Positions 28,552 to 36,793 of a stretch of DNA of 64,000 nt are shown here, piece after piece (position 1 is the first letter of the stretch; every line of letters starts with the position of its first letter). Below the pieces are notes generated by a model. The model was not told the DNA's origin, did not search any database, and saw only the letters and a list, made by a program, of their open reading frames with translations. This stretch comes from Mediterraneibacter gnavus ATCC 29149 (GTDB taxonomy: Bacteria > Bacillota > Clostridia > Lachnospirales > Lachnospiraceae). The stretch covers positions 1,591,501 to 1,655,500 of the forward strand of contig NZ_CP043051.1 in assembly GCF_008121495.1 (NCBI RefSeq), in the 5' to 3' direction. Position numbers and translations under genes: made by a program.

Positions 28552-28668
28552 TGTATAGAAAAAAATATTTATAAGAATTTTATTTTGGTATATTCTGGTT
28601 TTCTGCTATAATATAATGGTCCGTTGAAAGGACATTTGATTCAGGGGATACAGAAGGGAGTATAAGAG

Positions 28669-29337
28669 ATGAGATTACGTAATATTCCGCGTGCGGAAGG
28701 GACAATACAGAGTCATCAGGCAGCAATCAAGCGTCCGGAAGATCAGAAAGGATGCTGGAAGCAGGTGTTTGGAAATGAGAATCCGATCTACATAGAGATC
28801 GGCATGGGAAAAGGTCGTTTTCTGTTAAATATGGCAAAGCAATATCCGAATGTCAATTTTATCGGGATTGAGAGATATTCCAGTGTATTATTGCGTGCAC
28901 TGGAAAAGTATGACACAGAAGAGTTTCAGGAACTGACAAATATCCGGTTTGTTTGCATGGATGCAAAAGAACTTTCGGAAGTGTTTGCAAAAGGAGAAGT
29001 GGAGCGGATTTATTTGAATTTTTCCGATCCATGGCCGAAGGCACGACATGCAAAGAGAAGACTGACTTCTACAGAATTTTTTGCCCGTTATGACAAGATC
29101 CTTGCAGAAGACGGGACAGTGGAGTTTAAGACGGATAACACAGAGCTGTTTAATTTTTCGCTGGAGCAGATCAGAGAATATGGATGGACAGTACTCAGCT
29201 ATACATACGACTTGCATCATCATGAAGAGATGAATAAAGGAAATATTATGACAGAGTATGAAGAAAAGTTTTCTGCAAAAGGGAATCCGATCAATAAACT
29301 GATCGCAGGAAGAGGTACAGAAACACCGACAGAGTAA
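28669..29337 (+). CDS. trmB: tRNA (guanine-N7-)-methyltransferase
   Basis: 222 residues, start behind GAAGGGAG. Adds the m7G46 methyl group of tRNAs from SAM. Motifs: MRLRNIPRAEG at the N-terminus, SAM site IEIGMGKGRFLLNMA (about 43-57), FIGIERYSSVLLRAL, and the TrmB signature NFSDPWPKARHAKRRLT with its RNA-binding basic run. Usual family length. Single gene in its own unit. Confidence 0.97.
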   Translation: MRLRNIPRAEGTIQSHQAAIKRPEDQKGCWKQVFGNENPIYIEIGMGKGRFLLNMAKQYPNVNFIGIERYSSVLLRALEKYDTEEFQELTNIRFVCMDAKELSEVFAKGEVERIYLNFSDPWPKARHAKRRLTSTEFFARYDKILAEDGTVEFKTDNTELFNFSLEQIREYGWTVLSYTYDLHHHEEMNKGNIMTEYEEKFSAKGNPINKLIAGRGTETPTE

Positions 29338-29402
29338 ATTCACACCTTTCTCCATGCTGCATACAATAAAAGTGAGGAATACCCACAGTTGGAGAGCGGG
29401 CG

Positions 29403-29543
29403 ATGGGGTGGAAAAGAAGCTGGAAAGAGAAACTGCGTCAGAAAATGTACTGCCAGGCAGAACTAAACAGACAAATATTATGTATAAAACGCTCATTAGA
29501 AGAAGTATGTGCGATACTCAATACAGGATGTTGCCGTAAATAA
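29403..29543 (+). CDS. Possible 46-residue basic, Cys-containing small protein
   Basis: An ATG at 29403, 8-9 bases after GGAG, opens a 46-codon frame beginning MGWKRSWKEKLRQKMYCQAE and ending TGCCRK. It fills the gap between trmB and the thioredoxin gene. Composition (amphipathic, four Cys, basic) is protein-like, but I know no family. A competing frame starts at 29354. Confidence 0.35.
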   Translation: MGWKRSWKEKLRQKMYCQAELNRQILCIKRSLEEVCAILNTGCCRK

Positions 29544-29570
29544 TAAAAGTAAAAAGAGTAGGTGTTTGAG

Positions 29571-29882
29571 ATGAAGATCAGAGTAACTGCGAAAAATTAT
29601 CCACAGGAAGTACTGAGGTCTGAGACACCGGTTCTGGTAGAGTTCTTTGCTGTATGGTGCGGAAAATGCGCTATGATGGAAGATGTGCTGGATGAAATTG
29701 CGAAGGAATACGATGGACGTGTGAAGGTGTGTCAGATAGAGATTGAAGAATCAGCAGTTCTGGCAGCAGAATTTGAAGTAGGGATTGTTCCTGCGTTTGT
29801 GGTGTTCCGCGATGGAAAACCGGTGAATTATGCCAATGGTGTACTTGCGAAAGATGTTTTGATCAGAATGCTGGAAATCTGA
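29571..29882 (+). CDS. Thioredoxin-like protein
   Basis: 103 residues from the ATG at 29571 (a GTG three codons earlier is possible). Thioredoxin fold with active site WCGKC, preceded by PVLVEFFAV and followed by VGIVPAFVVFRDGKPV, which holds the cis-Pro. The GK between the cysteines, instead of GP, should shift redox potential. Reduces or exchanges protein disulfides in the cytosol. No thioredoxin reductase is adjacent. Confidence 0.9.
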   Translation: MKIRVTAKNYPQEVLRSETPVLVEFFAVWCGKCAMMEDVLDEIAKEYDGRVKVCQIEIEESAVLAAEFEVGIVPAFVVFRDGKPVNYANGVLAKDVLIRMLEI

Positions 29883-29884
29883 AA

Positions 29885-29932
29885 AACAGCTTTCGGATGG
29901 AGAGAAATTCCTTTCAATCCGGAAGCTGTTGT
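29885..29932 (+). terminator. Hairpin after the thioredoxin-like gene
   Basis: AACAGCTTTCGGAT pairs with ATCCGGAAGCTGTT just after the stop codon. No long T-run follows, so termination strength is unsure. Confidence 0.5.
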
Positions 29933-29980
29933 GTATAATGATGAGAAAATTAAAAAAATTACAAAAAAATAAAAAAATAC

Positions 29981-30009
29981 TTGATTTTTTATAAAGAGTA
30001 ATATATAAT
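29981..30009 (+). promoter_or_regulatory. Promoter of tRNA-Lys(CTT)
   Basis: TTGATT (29981-29986), 17-bp spacer, TATAAT (30004-30009), 37 bp before the tRNA. Confidence 0.85.
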
Positions 30010-30046
30010 AATTCTTGCGTTACAGATTAAGTAACAACATAAGGAT

Positions 30047-30119
30047 GCGCGATTAGCTCAGTTGGTAGAGCACCTGACTCTTAATCAGGGTGTCCAGGGT
30101 TCGAACCCCTGATCGCGCA
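30047..30119 (+). tRNA. tRNA-Lys (CTT)
   Basis: Acceptor GCGCGAT/ATCGCGC, anticodon stem CCTGA/TCAGG around loop CTCTTAA, T-arm GGTTCGAACCC. Complements the TTT isoacceptor at 4887. Confidence 0.96.
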
Positions 30120-30296
30120 CTTAGAAATCACTGTTTTTGCAGACCAGAAGCTGCGGGGGCGGTGGTTTTTTGTGCGTATTTTTAAGATGGTTCAGTCTTT
30201 TCATTATTTTGCCGGAGGTAAGTGTAAGCAACAAAAGTACCATATTTTTTGAGTATTATTTCGGATCTTGAAAATATAATGAGGATATCGGTCTGA

Positions 30297-30473
30297 ATGA
30301 ACTTGCGGATGGACAAGGCAAAAGGTCTGCTCAAAAAAGGATACAAAGTATACGAAGTAAGTGAAATGGTAGGATACAATAATCATCGCTATTTCACAGA
30401 TATTTTTAAAAAGTATACAGGCGAGACGCCAAAAAACTACCAGGATCATGTGTATCATCAGGATGCAGAATGA
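30297..30473 (+). pseudogene. AraC-family regulator, C-terminal HTH fragment
   Basis: 58 codons with the end of an AraC/YesN DNA-binding domain: LRMDKAKGLLKKGYKVYEV, then MVGYNNHRYFTDIFKKYTGETPKNY. The first helix-turn-helix half and all upstream sensing parts are missing, with stops in the flanking frame. A decayed remnant, possibly of a response regulator. Confidence 0.75.
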
Positions 30474-30483
30474 AAAAAAGTTG

Positions 30484-30565
30484 TTTTTCGTGAAGAAATA
30501 GAGAAAAACATTTTGTGTTTTCGTGAAAAAAGTGCTGTATACATTTCTGTTTTTCGTGATATAAT
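30484..30565 (+). promoter_or_regulatory. Three TTTTCGTGA repeats at 33-bp spacing with a TATAAT
   Basis: TTTTCGTGA-type direct repeats have their CGTGA at 30489, 30522 and 30555, exactly 33 bp apart, so they lie on nearly the same face of the helix. The last one abuts TATAAT (30560-30565), about 25 bp before the ribosome site of the ATPase gene. No good -35 is seen. It looks like an operator array controlling the ATPase gene. Confidence 0.55.
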
Positions 30566-30596
30566 AAAGAAAAGCACGGAAAAAAGGGGGATGTAT

Positions 30597-31949
30597 ATGG
30601 TTTTTAAGCGTAAAGTATACGATAAGCTTTTGGAATGGAAAAAATTATCGGCCGGGGCATCGGCAGTGTTGCTTGAGGGGGCAAGGCGTATTGGAAAAAG
30701 TACGATCGTAGAAGAATTTGCGAAAAATGAATATGATGATTATATGATCCTTGATTTTGCAAGAGAGAATAAAGATGTGCGAAATAATTTTATTGAAAAT
30801 ATGGATGATCTGGACAGCTTTTTTCGGAATTTGTTTTTGTTAAAAGGAAAAAGCCTGAATGGAAAAAATTGTGTGATTATTTTTGATGAAGTACAGTTGT
30901 TCCCGTATGCAAGACAGGCAATTAAATATTTGGTGGCAGACGGAAGATATGAATATATAGAAACGGGATCCCTGATTTCTATTAGAAAAAATGTAAAAGA
31001 CATTTTGATTCCGTCAGAAGAATATAGAATAAAGATGTATCCCATGGATTTTGAGGAATATTTATGGGCATTGAACGATACTGTGACGATTCCGGCAATC
31101 ACAGAAGCATTTCAAAAGCGAAGAGCGCTTGGAGATGCGATCCACAGAAAGATTATGAAAACATTTCGTACTTATATGGTGGTCGGCGGAATGCCACAGG
31201 CAGTGGAGGCATTGGTCAGTGGAAAAACTTTTGCACAGATTGATTTTGTAAAGCGCAATATTTTGAGCCTTTATGAAGAAGATCTGTCAAAATATGATAA
31301 TGAAAACAGAGAAAAAGCTTCTGTGATATATAAGACGCTTCCGGAACAGTTGGAAAATAAAAACTCTCATTTTAAATTTTCTCTTTTGGATAAGAATGCC
31401 AGATATCAAAACTATGTAGATGCAGTTAGTTTTATTGCAGAATCAATGATCGGAAATGAATGTATCAATGTAACGAAGCCGGAGGTTTCATTAGAATTGT
31501 TTGCGGATAGGAGTAATTTCAAGTTGTATATGGGGGATACCGGACTTTTGGTAACACAGGTTATGAAGAATCGAGATGATTCCGATGAAGATCTGTATAA
31601 ATCTCTGATCGTTGGAAATTTAGGGATCAATCAGGGGATGATTCTGGAAAATATGGTGGCTCAGATGCTGCGTGCATCCGGGCACGATTTGTATTTTCAT
31701 GAGTATCTGTACAGACCGGAAGGCTCATCGAGAGAAAAGAAATATGAGATAGATTTCATGACCGTGAAAAAGAAAAAGATATGTCCGATCGAAGTAAAGT
31801 CATCGGGGTATACATCGCATAAATCATTTGATTATTTAATTCGAAAATATCAGTTGAAAATGGAAGACAGATATATCATTTATACGAAAGATCTGAAATA
31901 CCAGGATGGGATTTTGTATCTGCCGATTTATATGACGATGTTGATTTAG
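30597..31949 (+). CDS. AAA-type ATPase with DUF4143 domain
   Basis: 450 residues from the ATG at 30597, six bases after GGGGG. Walker A GARRIGKS (28-35), Walker B VIIFDEVQL (about 90-98), and a conserved GSLISIRKN sensor-like strand. The C-terminal DUF4143 part contains YEIDFM..CPIEVKSSG, the D-(x)n-ExK pattern of PDDEXK nuclease folds. This family is widespread in gut Firmicutes and Bacteroidetes, often in several copies, and its role is unproven; links to defence or DNA handling have been suggested. Directly downstream is a fragment of a second copy. Confidence 0.85.
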   Translation: MVFKRKVYDKLLEWKKLSAGASAVLLEGARRIGKSTIVEEFAKNEYDDYMILDFARENKDVRNNFIENMDDLDSFFRNLFLLKGKSLNGKNCVIIFDEVQLFPYARQAIKYLVADGRYEYIETGSLISIRKNVKDILIPSEEYRIKMYPMDFEEYLWALNDTVTIPAITEAFQKRRALGDAIHRKIMKTFRTYMVVGGMPQAVEALVSGKTFAQIDFVKRNILSLYEEDLSKYDNENREKASVIYKTLPEQLENKNSHFKFSLLDKNARYQNYVDAVSFIAESMIGNECINVTKPEVSLELFADRSNFKLYMGDTGLLVTQVMKNRDDSDEDLYKSLIVGNLGINQGMILENMVAQMLRASGHDLYFHEYLYRPEGSSREKKYEIDFMTVKKKKICPIEVKSSGYTSHKSFDYLIRKYQLKMEDRYIIYTKDLKYQDGILYLPIYMTMLI

Positions 31950-32024
31950 GAAAAGGTCGGTTTCTAAAAGATCCCCAAACGATATTTGCAAACCAATAAT
32001 CTGAACAAAGTGTTGCAAATTTAG

Positions 32025-32246
32025 ATGGGGATCATCCAGTTATATAAAAAAGATATTGCCAAATATGATCCAAATGAGAATTTAAATGAGCATTTTAAAT
32101 TTTCAATATATGAACACAGCTTTATCTGGTTAAAAGAAGCAGGAGTTGCGTTACCTGTATTCTGTGCGCAGGAACCAAGAATCCCATTGCTACTGTCAAA
32201 GGCGACGAATATGTTTAAATTATTTTTGTCTGATGTGGGATGCTGA
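32025..32246 (+). pseudogene. Fragment of a second DUF4143-type ATPase
   Basis: About 73 codons resemble the middle of the intact ATPase upstream: IIQLYKKDIAKYDPNENLNEHFKFSIYEHSF parallels ILSLYEEDLSKYDNENREKAS .. HFKFSLLD, and KATNMFKLFLSDVG parallels RSNFKLYMGDTG. No P-loop and no C-terminal part. The rest of 31950-32360 holds nothing else recognisable. Evidence that several copies once stood in tandem. Confidence 0.7.
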
Positions 32247-32360
32247 AAAAGCAGAGATTACCGGAAGATTATATTTACCAGATGGATCTGAGCATCCTGC
32301 AGGATGACTGATGTTTTCACTCCATCTTTCCACGTGACCCCGCGCAGAGGGAAGGGCGGC

Positions 32361-33368
32361 TTACACCGTCCCCCTCTTCACAAGCATAGTAGACACCTCT
32401 GTCTTTGTCGGAGGATGTCCGGGTGTATTTAAAAGATCGATGAGTTTTTGCGCAGCAGCTTCTCCCATATACTGTTTCGGGACATGGATGGTTGTCAGTG
32501 CGGGCTCAACGACGCTACCAAGAGGGAGGTTGTCGAATCCGACGATACCGATATCCTGCGGGATCCGATATCCGCTTTCTTTTAAGGCTTTCATGGCGCC
32601 TACTGCAATCAGATCGTTGTCTGCAAAGTAGCAAGAGGCCAGTTCTTCTCCATTTTTGATCAGTTCCAGCATGTCGGTATATGCCCCTTCCATGGAAGGG
32701 GTCAGGCTGTGGACGATCGAGCGGGAGGAGGACATACCAGCCGCGCGCACTGCCTTGTAAAAACCTGAGGAACGCTCTGCAAAGTTGCTGATCTGGTAGG
32801 CGGATCTAAGATAACCGGGCTGTGTTTTACAAGTCCGGATCAGGTGTCTGGCTGCCAGATATGCACCCTGCACATTGTTGATCAGAACGCAGTTACAGGG
32901 AACTGTCTCAAAATAAGCATCCAGAAGGACAACCGGGATCGGAAGATTTAAAAACGGTTTCAGATCTCCGGCTTCCATTTCTGTTCCAAGCAGAATAATT
33001 CCTGCACAGTCAGAATACTGAATTTCTTCAATCTGTTTCGTGATCGTATCCTCATCTTCATAAATATAGCTGATCTTCAGACGATAGTCATTCTTTTTGC
33101 ATCCCTGTGAAATTCCCTCGGAAACCTGAGAGAAAAACGGGGTATCTGCAACAACTGTTCCATGTTTTTTATAGATAACAAAATAAATCGCCCCGGAAGT
33201 GGTATGTTTTTCCGCGATCCGGGAAAAATCATATCCATATTTTTCTGCGGCATCCAGGACGAGCTGCCGTGTTGCAGTGCTGACTCCTGGTTTGTGGTTC
33301 AGTGCCATGGAGACAGCGGCGGCAGAAAGATTTAATTTTCTTGCAAGTTCCTTTGCTGTAATTCCCAT
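32361..33368 (-). CDS. LacI-family transcriptional regulator
   Basis: 335 residues from the ATG at 33368 behind AAAGGATC; a longer frame to 33425 has no ribosome site. N-terminal LacI helix-turn-helix (MGITAKELARKLNLSAAAVSMALNHKPGVSTATRQLVLDAAEKYGY), then a periplasmic-binding-like sugar sensor domain (GIILLGTEMEAGD, YFADNDLIAVGAMKALKESGYRIPQDIGIVGFDN). It is divergent from the isomerase/transketolase/kinase operon, with an operator-like repeat array between them, so it most likely represses or activates that operon in response to its sugar. Confidence 0.92.
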   Translation of the reverse strand: MGITAKELARKLNLSAAAVSMALNHKPGVSTATRQLVLDAAEKYGYDFSRIAEKHTTSGAIYFVIYKKHGTVVADTPFFSQVSEGISQGCKKNDYRLKISYIYEDEDTITKQIEEIQYSDCAGIILLGTEMEAGDLKPFLNLPIPVVLLDAYFETVPCNCVLINNVQGAYLAARHLIRTCKTQPGYLRSAYQISNFAERSSGFYKAVRAAGMSSSRSIVHSLTPSMEGAYTDMLELIKNGEELASCYFADNDLIAVGAMKALKESGYRIPQDIGIVGFDNLPLGSVVEPALTTIHVPKQYMGEAAAQKLIDLLNTPGHPPTKTEVSTMLVKRGTV

Positions 33369-33433
33369 ATATGATCCTTTCGAATTGTTGTTTTGTGTTC
33401 TGAATTTATTATGAACCAGATACAAAGAAAAAA

Positions 33434-33476
33434 CAATAATTAAGTTAATAATTAAGTGAAAAATACTTAATTATTG
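33434..33476. promoter_or_regulatory. AATAATTAAGT repeat array (candidate operator)
   Basis: CAATAATTAAGT (33434-33445), AATAATTAAGT (33447-33457) and the inverted ACTTAATTATTG (33465-33476) form two direct and one opposed half-sites, giving a perfect 12-bp inverted repeat between the outer copies. It lies between the LacI gene and the sugar operon it probably controls. Confidence 0.65.
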
Positions 33477-33588
33477 GATGAAATTGAGTTTCTGCGAAGC
33501 TATACTGAAGTTAGAAAACAACAAGAAAATCCTTGAAAGAAAAAGCAAAATACACAAATACAAAGGGTATGTGAAAGGAGACTGAATC

Positions 33589-34989
33589 ATGAAAAAAATC
33601 AAGCTGGGATTTGCACCCACAAGAAGAAGTATTTTCAGCGCACCGGATGCGGTTAAGTACAGAGGGCTGACAGCACAGAGACTAAAAGAGTTGGGTGTGG
33701 ACTTTGTGGACATCACAGACATCAACGAAGAAGGACTTCTGTATGATGACAAAGATGTCGATAAAATCGTAGAAAAATTCAAAAAGGAAGGTGTGGATGG
33801 TCTGATGCTCCCACACTGTAATTTCGGTACAGAATACGTCTGTGCAAGACTGGCAAAGAAACTGGATGTTCCGGTGCTTTTGTGGGGACCGCTGGATGAG
33901 AGACCGGAGCCAAACGGTGTGAGACTGCGCGACACACAGTGCGGACTGTTTGCAACAGGAAAGGTGCTCAGAAGATTTCAGATTCCATTTACATATCTGA
34001 CAAACTGCAGATTAAACGATCCGGTTTTTGAACGTGGAGTCAAAGATTTTCTTGCAGTATGTAATGTCGTAAAAACATTTAAAAATATCCGGATTCTTCA
34101 GATTTCAACACGTCCGTTTGACTTCTGGACGACAATGTGCAATGAAGGAGAATTGCTCGAAAAATTTAATATTCAGCTGGCGCCGGTTCCGATGACAGAG
34201 CTGACAGAAGAAGTAAAAACAGTTCGTGAAGACAAAGAAAAAATGGAGCAGATGATCGCTTACATCAAGGATACCATGGTTATCAAGATCAAAGAAGAGG
34301 AAGTAGAAATGGTAGCAGCTCTGGCTCTGGCAATGAAGAGTCTGGTAGAGAAATATGGATGTCAGGCAGCTGCGATCCAGTGTTGGAATGCGCTTCAGAC
34401 AGAAATCGGAATTATGCCATGTGCAGCAAATGCGATTCTCAATGAACAGGGCATTCCGGTAGTCTGTGAAACCGATATTCACGGAGCAGTGACCGCACTT
34501 CTGGCAGAAGCTGCGGGAATGGATGAAAAGAGAGGATTTTTCGCAGACTGGACGATCCGTCATCCTGACATTGAAAACGGAGAACTGCTGCAGCACTGCG
34601 GGCCATGGCCGATGTCGGTTGCACAGGAAAAACCGGAACTGACGTATCCGCTGGCATTCGAGCATCCGGGAAGTCTGACTGCAGAAGCAAAACACGGAGA
34701 AGTGACACTGTGCCGCTTCGATGGAGACAATGGAGAATATTCACTTCTTCTTGGAAACGCAAAAGGTGTGGACGGACCGAAAGGAATGGGAACATATCTC
34801 TGGGTAGAAGTGGAAAACATCAAACGTCTGGAAGCCAAGATTGTAGAAGGACCGTATATTCACCACTGTGTCGGTATTCACAAAAATGTAGTTCCGGTAC
34901 TGTATGAGGCATGTAAATATATCGGCGTGAAACCGGATCTCTATGATCCGATCGAGGAAGACGTAAAAGCATATCTGCGCGGTGAGTGA
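33589..34989 (+). CDS. L-fucose/L-arabinose isomerase family protein
   Basis: 466 residues, start behind AAAGGAG. Resembles the fucose/arabinose isomerase superfamily: N-terminal Rossmann-like domains (KLGFAPTRRSIFSAPDAVKYRGL; DGLMLPHCNFGTEYVCARLAKKL) and a C-terminal part with likely metal or substrate residues (CETDIHGAVTALL; FADWTIRHPDIENGELLQHCGPWP; IHHCVGIHKN). Members convert aldoses to ketoses, but this branch is remote from true FucI or AraA and could act on a tetrose or branched pentose. First gene of an operon with split transketolase and FGGY kinase, so its product is presumably phosphorylated and cleaved by them. Confidence 0.8.
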   Translation: MKKIKLGFAPTRRSIFSAPDAVKYRGLTAQRLKELGVDFVDITDINEEGLLYDDKDVDKIVEKFKKEGVDGLMLPHCNFGTEYVCARLAKKLDVPVLLWGPLDERPEPNGVRLRDTQCGLFATGKVLRRFQIPFTYLTNCRLNDPVFERGVKDFLAVCNVVKTFKNIRILQISTRPFDFWTTMCNEGELLEKFNIQLAPVPMTELTEEVKTVREDKEKMEQMIAYIKDTMVIKIKEEEVEMVAALALAMKSLVEKYGCQAAAIQCWNALQTEIGIMPCAANAILNEQGIPVVCETDIHGAVTALLAEAAGMDEKRGFFADWTIRHPDIENGELLQHCGPWPMSVAQEKPELTYPLAFEHPGSLTAEAKHGEVTLCRFDGDNGEYSLLLGNAKGVDGPKGMGTYLWVEVENIKRLEAKIVEGPYIHHCVGIHKNVVPVLYEACKYIGVKPDLYDPIEEDVKAYLRGE

Positions 34990-35007
34990 GAGAAAGGAAG
35001 GTAAGAT

Positions 35008-35832
35008 ATGAATTTAAAAGCATTGGCTTATCAGCTTAGAAGAGACACCATAGACATTATCTGTGCCGGAAAGGCAGGGCATATCGGCGGTGACATGAGC
35101 GTGATGGAAGTTCTGGTAGAGCTGTATTTTGATCAGATGAACATTGACGCAAAAAATCCAGAAGATCCGGACAGAGATCTGTTTGTACTCAGTAAGGGTC
35201 ATTCTATGGAGGCATACTATGCAGTGCTTTCGGAAAAAGGATTTCTGGATAAAGAAGATGTCCTGAAAAATTTCAGCAAATTTGGTTCTAAATATATTGG
35301 CCATCCGAATAATAAACTGCCGGGTATCGAGATGAATTCCGGTTCTCTGGGACATGGACTTCCGGTCTGCGTAGGAATGGCAAAGGCAGCCAAAATGGAT
35401 CACAAAGACCGCCGCGTGTATGTAGTCATGGGAGATGGAGAGCTGGCGGAAGGGTCTGTCTGGGAAGGCGCCATGGCAGCACATCAGTATCAGTTGGATA
35501 ATCTGTGCGCAGTGATAGACCGTAATCGTCTTCAGATTTCCGGAAACACAGAAGATGTGATGGGACACGATGATTTGCATGAACGTTTCAGAAGCTTTGG
35601 GTGGCATGTGATCGATGTAAAAGACGGAAATGATATCGATGAACTGCACGCTGCATTCGAAGAGGCAAAGCGTGTGAAGGGGAAACCAACGGTACTGATC
35701 GCCAATACGGTGAAAGGAAAAGGTTCTTCTATTATGGAAAATAAAGCAAACTGGCATCATAAAGTTCCGACACAGGAAGAGTATGATATCATTATGAAAG
35801 ACTTAAAAACTGCAGAGGAGGCGTTGTCATAA
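35008..35832 (+). CDS. Transketolase, N-terminal (TPP-binding) subunit
   Basis: 274 residues. Thiamine-diphosphate half of a split transketolase: GKAGHIGGDMSVMEVLVELYF, LSKGHS, GSLGHGLPVCVGMAKAAK, and the TPP motif GDGELAEGSVWEGAMAAHQYQLDNLCAVIDRN. Single-chain enzymes carry this fused to the next gene's domain; two-gene forms are common in Firmicutes and archaea. It ends on the base where the next ATG begins (TAATG), so the two subunits are translationally coupled. Transfers a two-carbon ketol unit between sugar phosphates. Confidence 0.95.
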   Translation: MNLKALAYQLRRDTIDIICAGKAGHIGGDMSVMEVLVELYFDQMNIDAKNPEDPDRDLFVLSKGHSMEAYYAVLSEKGFLDKEDVLKNFSKFGSKYIGHPNNKLPGIEMNSGSLGHGLPVCVGMAKAAKMDHKDRRVYVVMGDGELAEGSVWEGAMAAHQYQLDNLCAVIDRNRLQISGNTEDVMGHDDLHERFRSFGWHVIDVKDGNDIDELHAAFEEAKRVKGKPTVLIANTVKGKGSSIMENKANWHHKVPTQEEYDIIMKDLKTAEEALS

Positions 35833-36776
35833 TGGGAAAAACAGCAAATAAACAGATAATCTGTGAAGTATTGATGGAAGCTGCAAAAGAAGATAAAGAT
35901 ATTGTTGCGCTCTGCAGTGATTCCAGAGGAAGTGGATCTTTTACACCATTTGCAGATACGTATCCGGAACAATTCGTGGAAACCGGAATTGCAGAACAGA
36001 ATCTGGTCAGTATTGCAGCCGGACTTGCAAAATGTGGAAAGAAATCTTATGCGGTTTCACCGGCATGCTTCCTTTCTACAAGAAGCTATGAGCAGTGTAA
36101 AGTGGATGTTGCATATTCCAACACGAATGTAAAACTGATCGGAATCAGTGGCGGGGTCAGCTACGGTGCTCTGGGGATGAGTCATCATTCCGCGCAGGAT
36201 ATTGCGGCAATGAGTGCGATTCCGAATATGCGCGTTTATATTCCAAGTGATCATCTGCAAACGAGAGAACTGACAAAAGCGTTGTTAAAAGATGAAAAAC
36301 CGGCGTACATCCGTGTGGGAAGAAATGCAGTAGATCCGACTTACGAGGAAGATAATGTACCATTTGAAATGGATCATGCGACAGTTGTGACAGAAGGAAA
36401 TACAAATGGAAACGACGTAGCGATCATCGCCTGCGGAGAAATGGTAAAACCAGCCAAAGATGCAGCCAGGCTTTTAAAAGCAGAAGGAATTTCAGCGTCC
36501 GTTCTGGATATGTACTGCATCAAACCACTGGATGAGGAAGCAATCGTGCGCATGGCAGGAAATGCAAAAGCAGTCCTTACAGTAGAAGAGCATGCACCGT
36601 TTGGAGGACTTGGTTCTATGGTGGCACAGGTAACAGGAAGAGAATGCCCGAAAAAAGTAGTAAATATGTCTCTTCCGGATGCACCGGTTATCACAGGAAC
36701 TTCAAAAGAAGTATTTGATTATTACGGCCTGAATGCAGAAGGTATTGCGAACAAGGCAAAAGAAATCCTGAAATAG
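35832..36776 (+). CDS. Transketolase, C-terminal (pyrimidine-binding) subunit
   Basis: 314 residues. Pyrimidine-binding and C-terminal transketolase domains: ALCSDSRGSGSFTPFADTYPEQFVETGIAEQNLVSIAAGLA with the conserved Glu of the TPP site, GGVSYGALGMSHHSAQDIA, and the regulatory-type C-terminus (VLTVEEHAPFGGLGSMVAQV). Pairs with the preceding subunit. Within this locus it probably works on the phosphorylated sugar made by the kinase rather than in the general pentose phosphate pathway. Confidence 0.95.
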   Translation: MGKTANKQIICEVLMEAAKEDKDIVALCSDSRGSGSFTPFADTYPEQFVETGIAEQNLVSIAAGLAKCGKKSYAVSPACFLSTRSYEQCKVDVAYSNTNVKLIGISGGVSYGALGMSHHSAQDIAAMSAIPNMRVYIPSDHLQTRELTKALLKDEKPAYIRVGRNAVDPTYEEDNVPFEMDHATVVTEGNTNGNDVAIIACGEMVKPAKDAARLLKAEGISASVLDMYCIKPLDEEAIVRMAGNAKAVLTVEEHAPFGGLGSMVAQVTGRECPKKVVNMSLPDAPVITGTSKEVFDYYGLNAEGIANKAKEILK

Positions 36777-36793
36777 GGGACAGGAGAGAGGAC

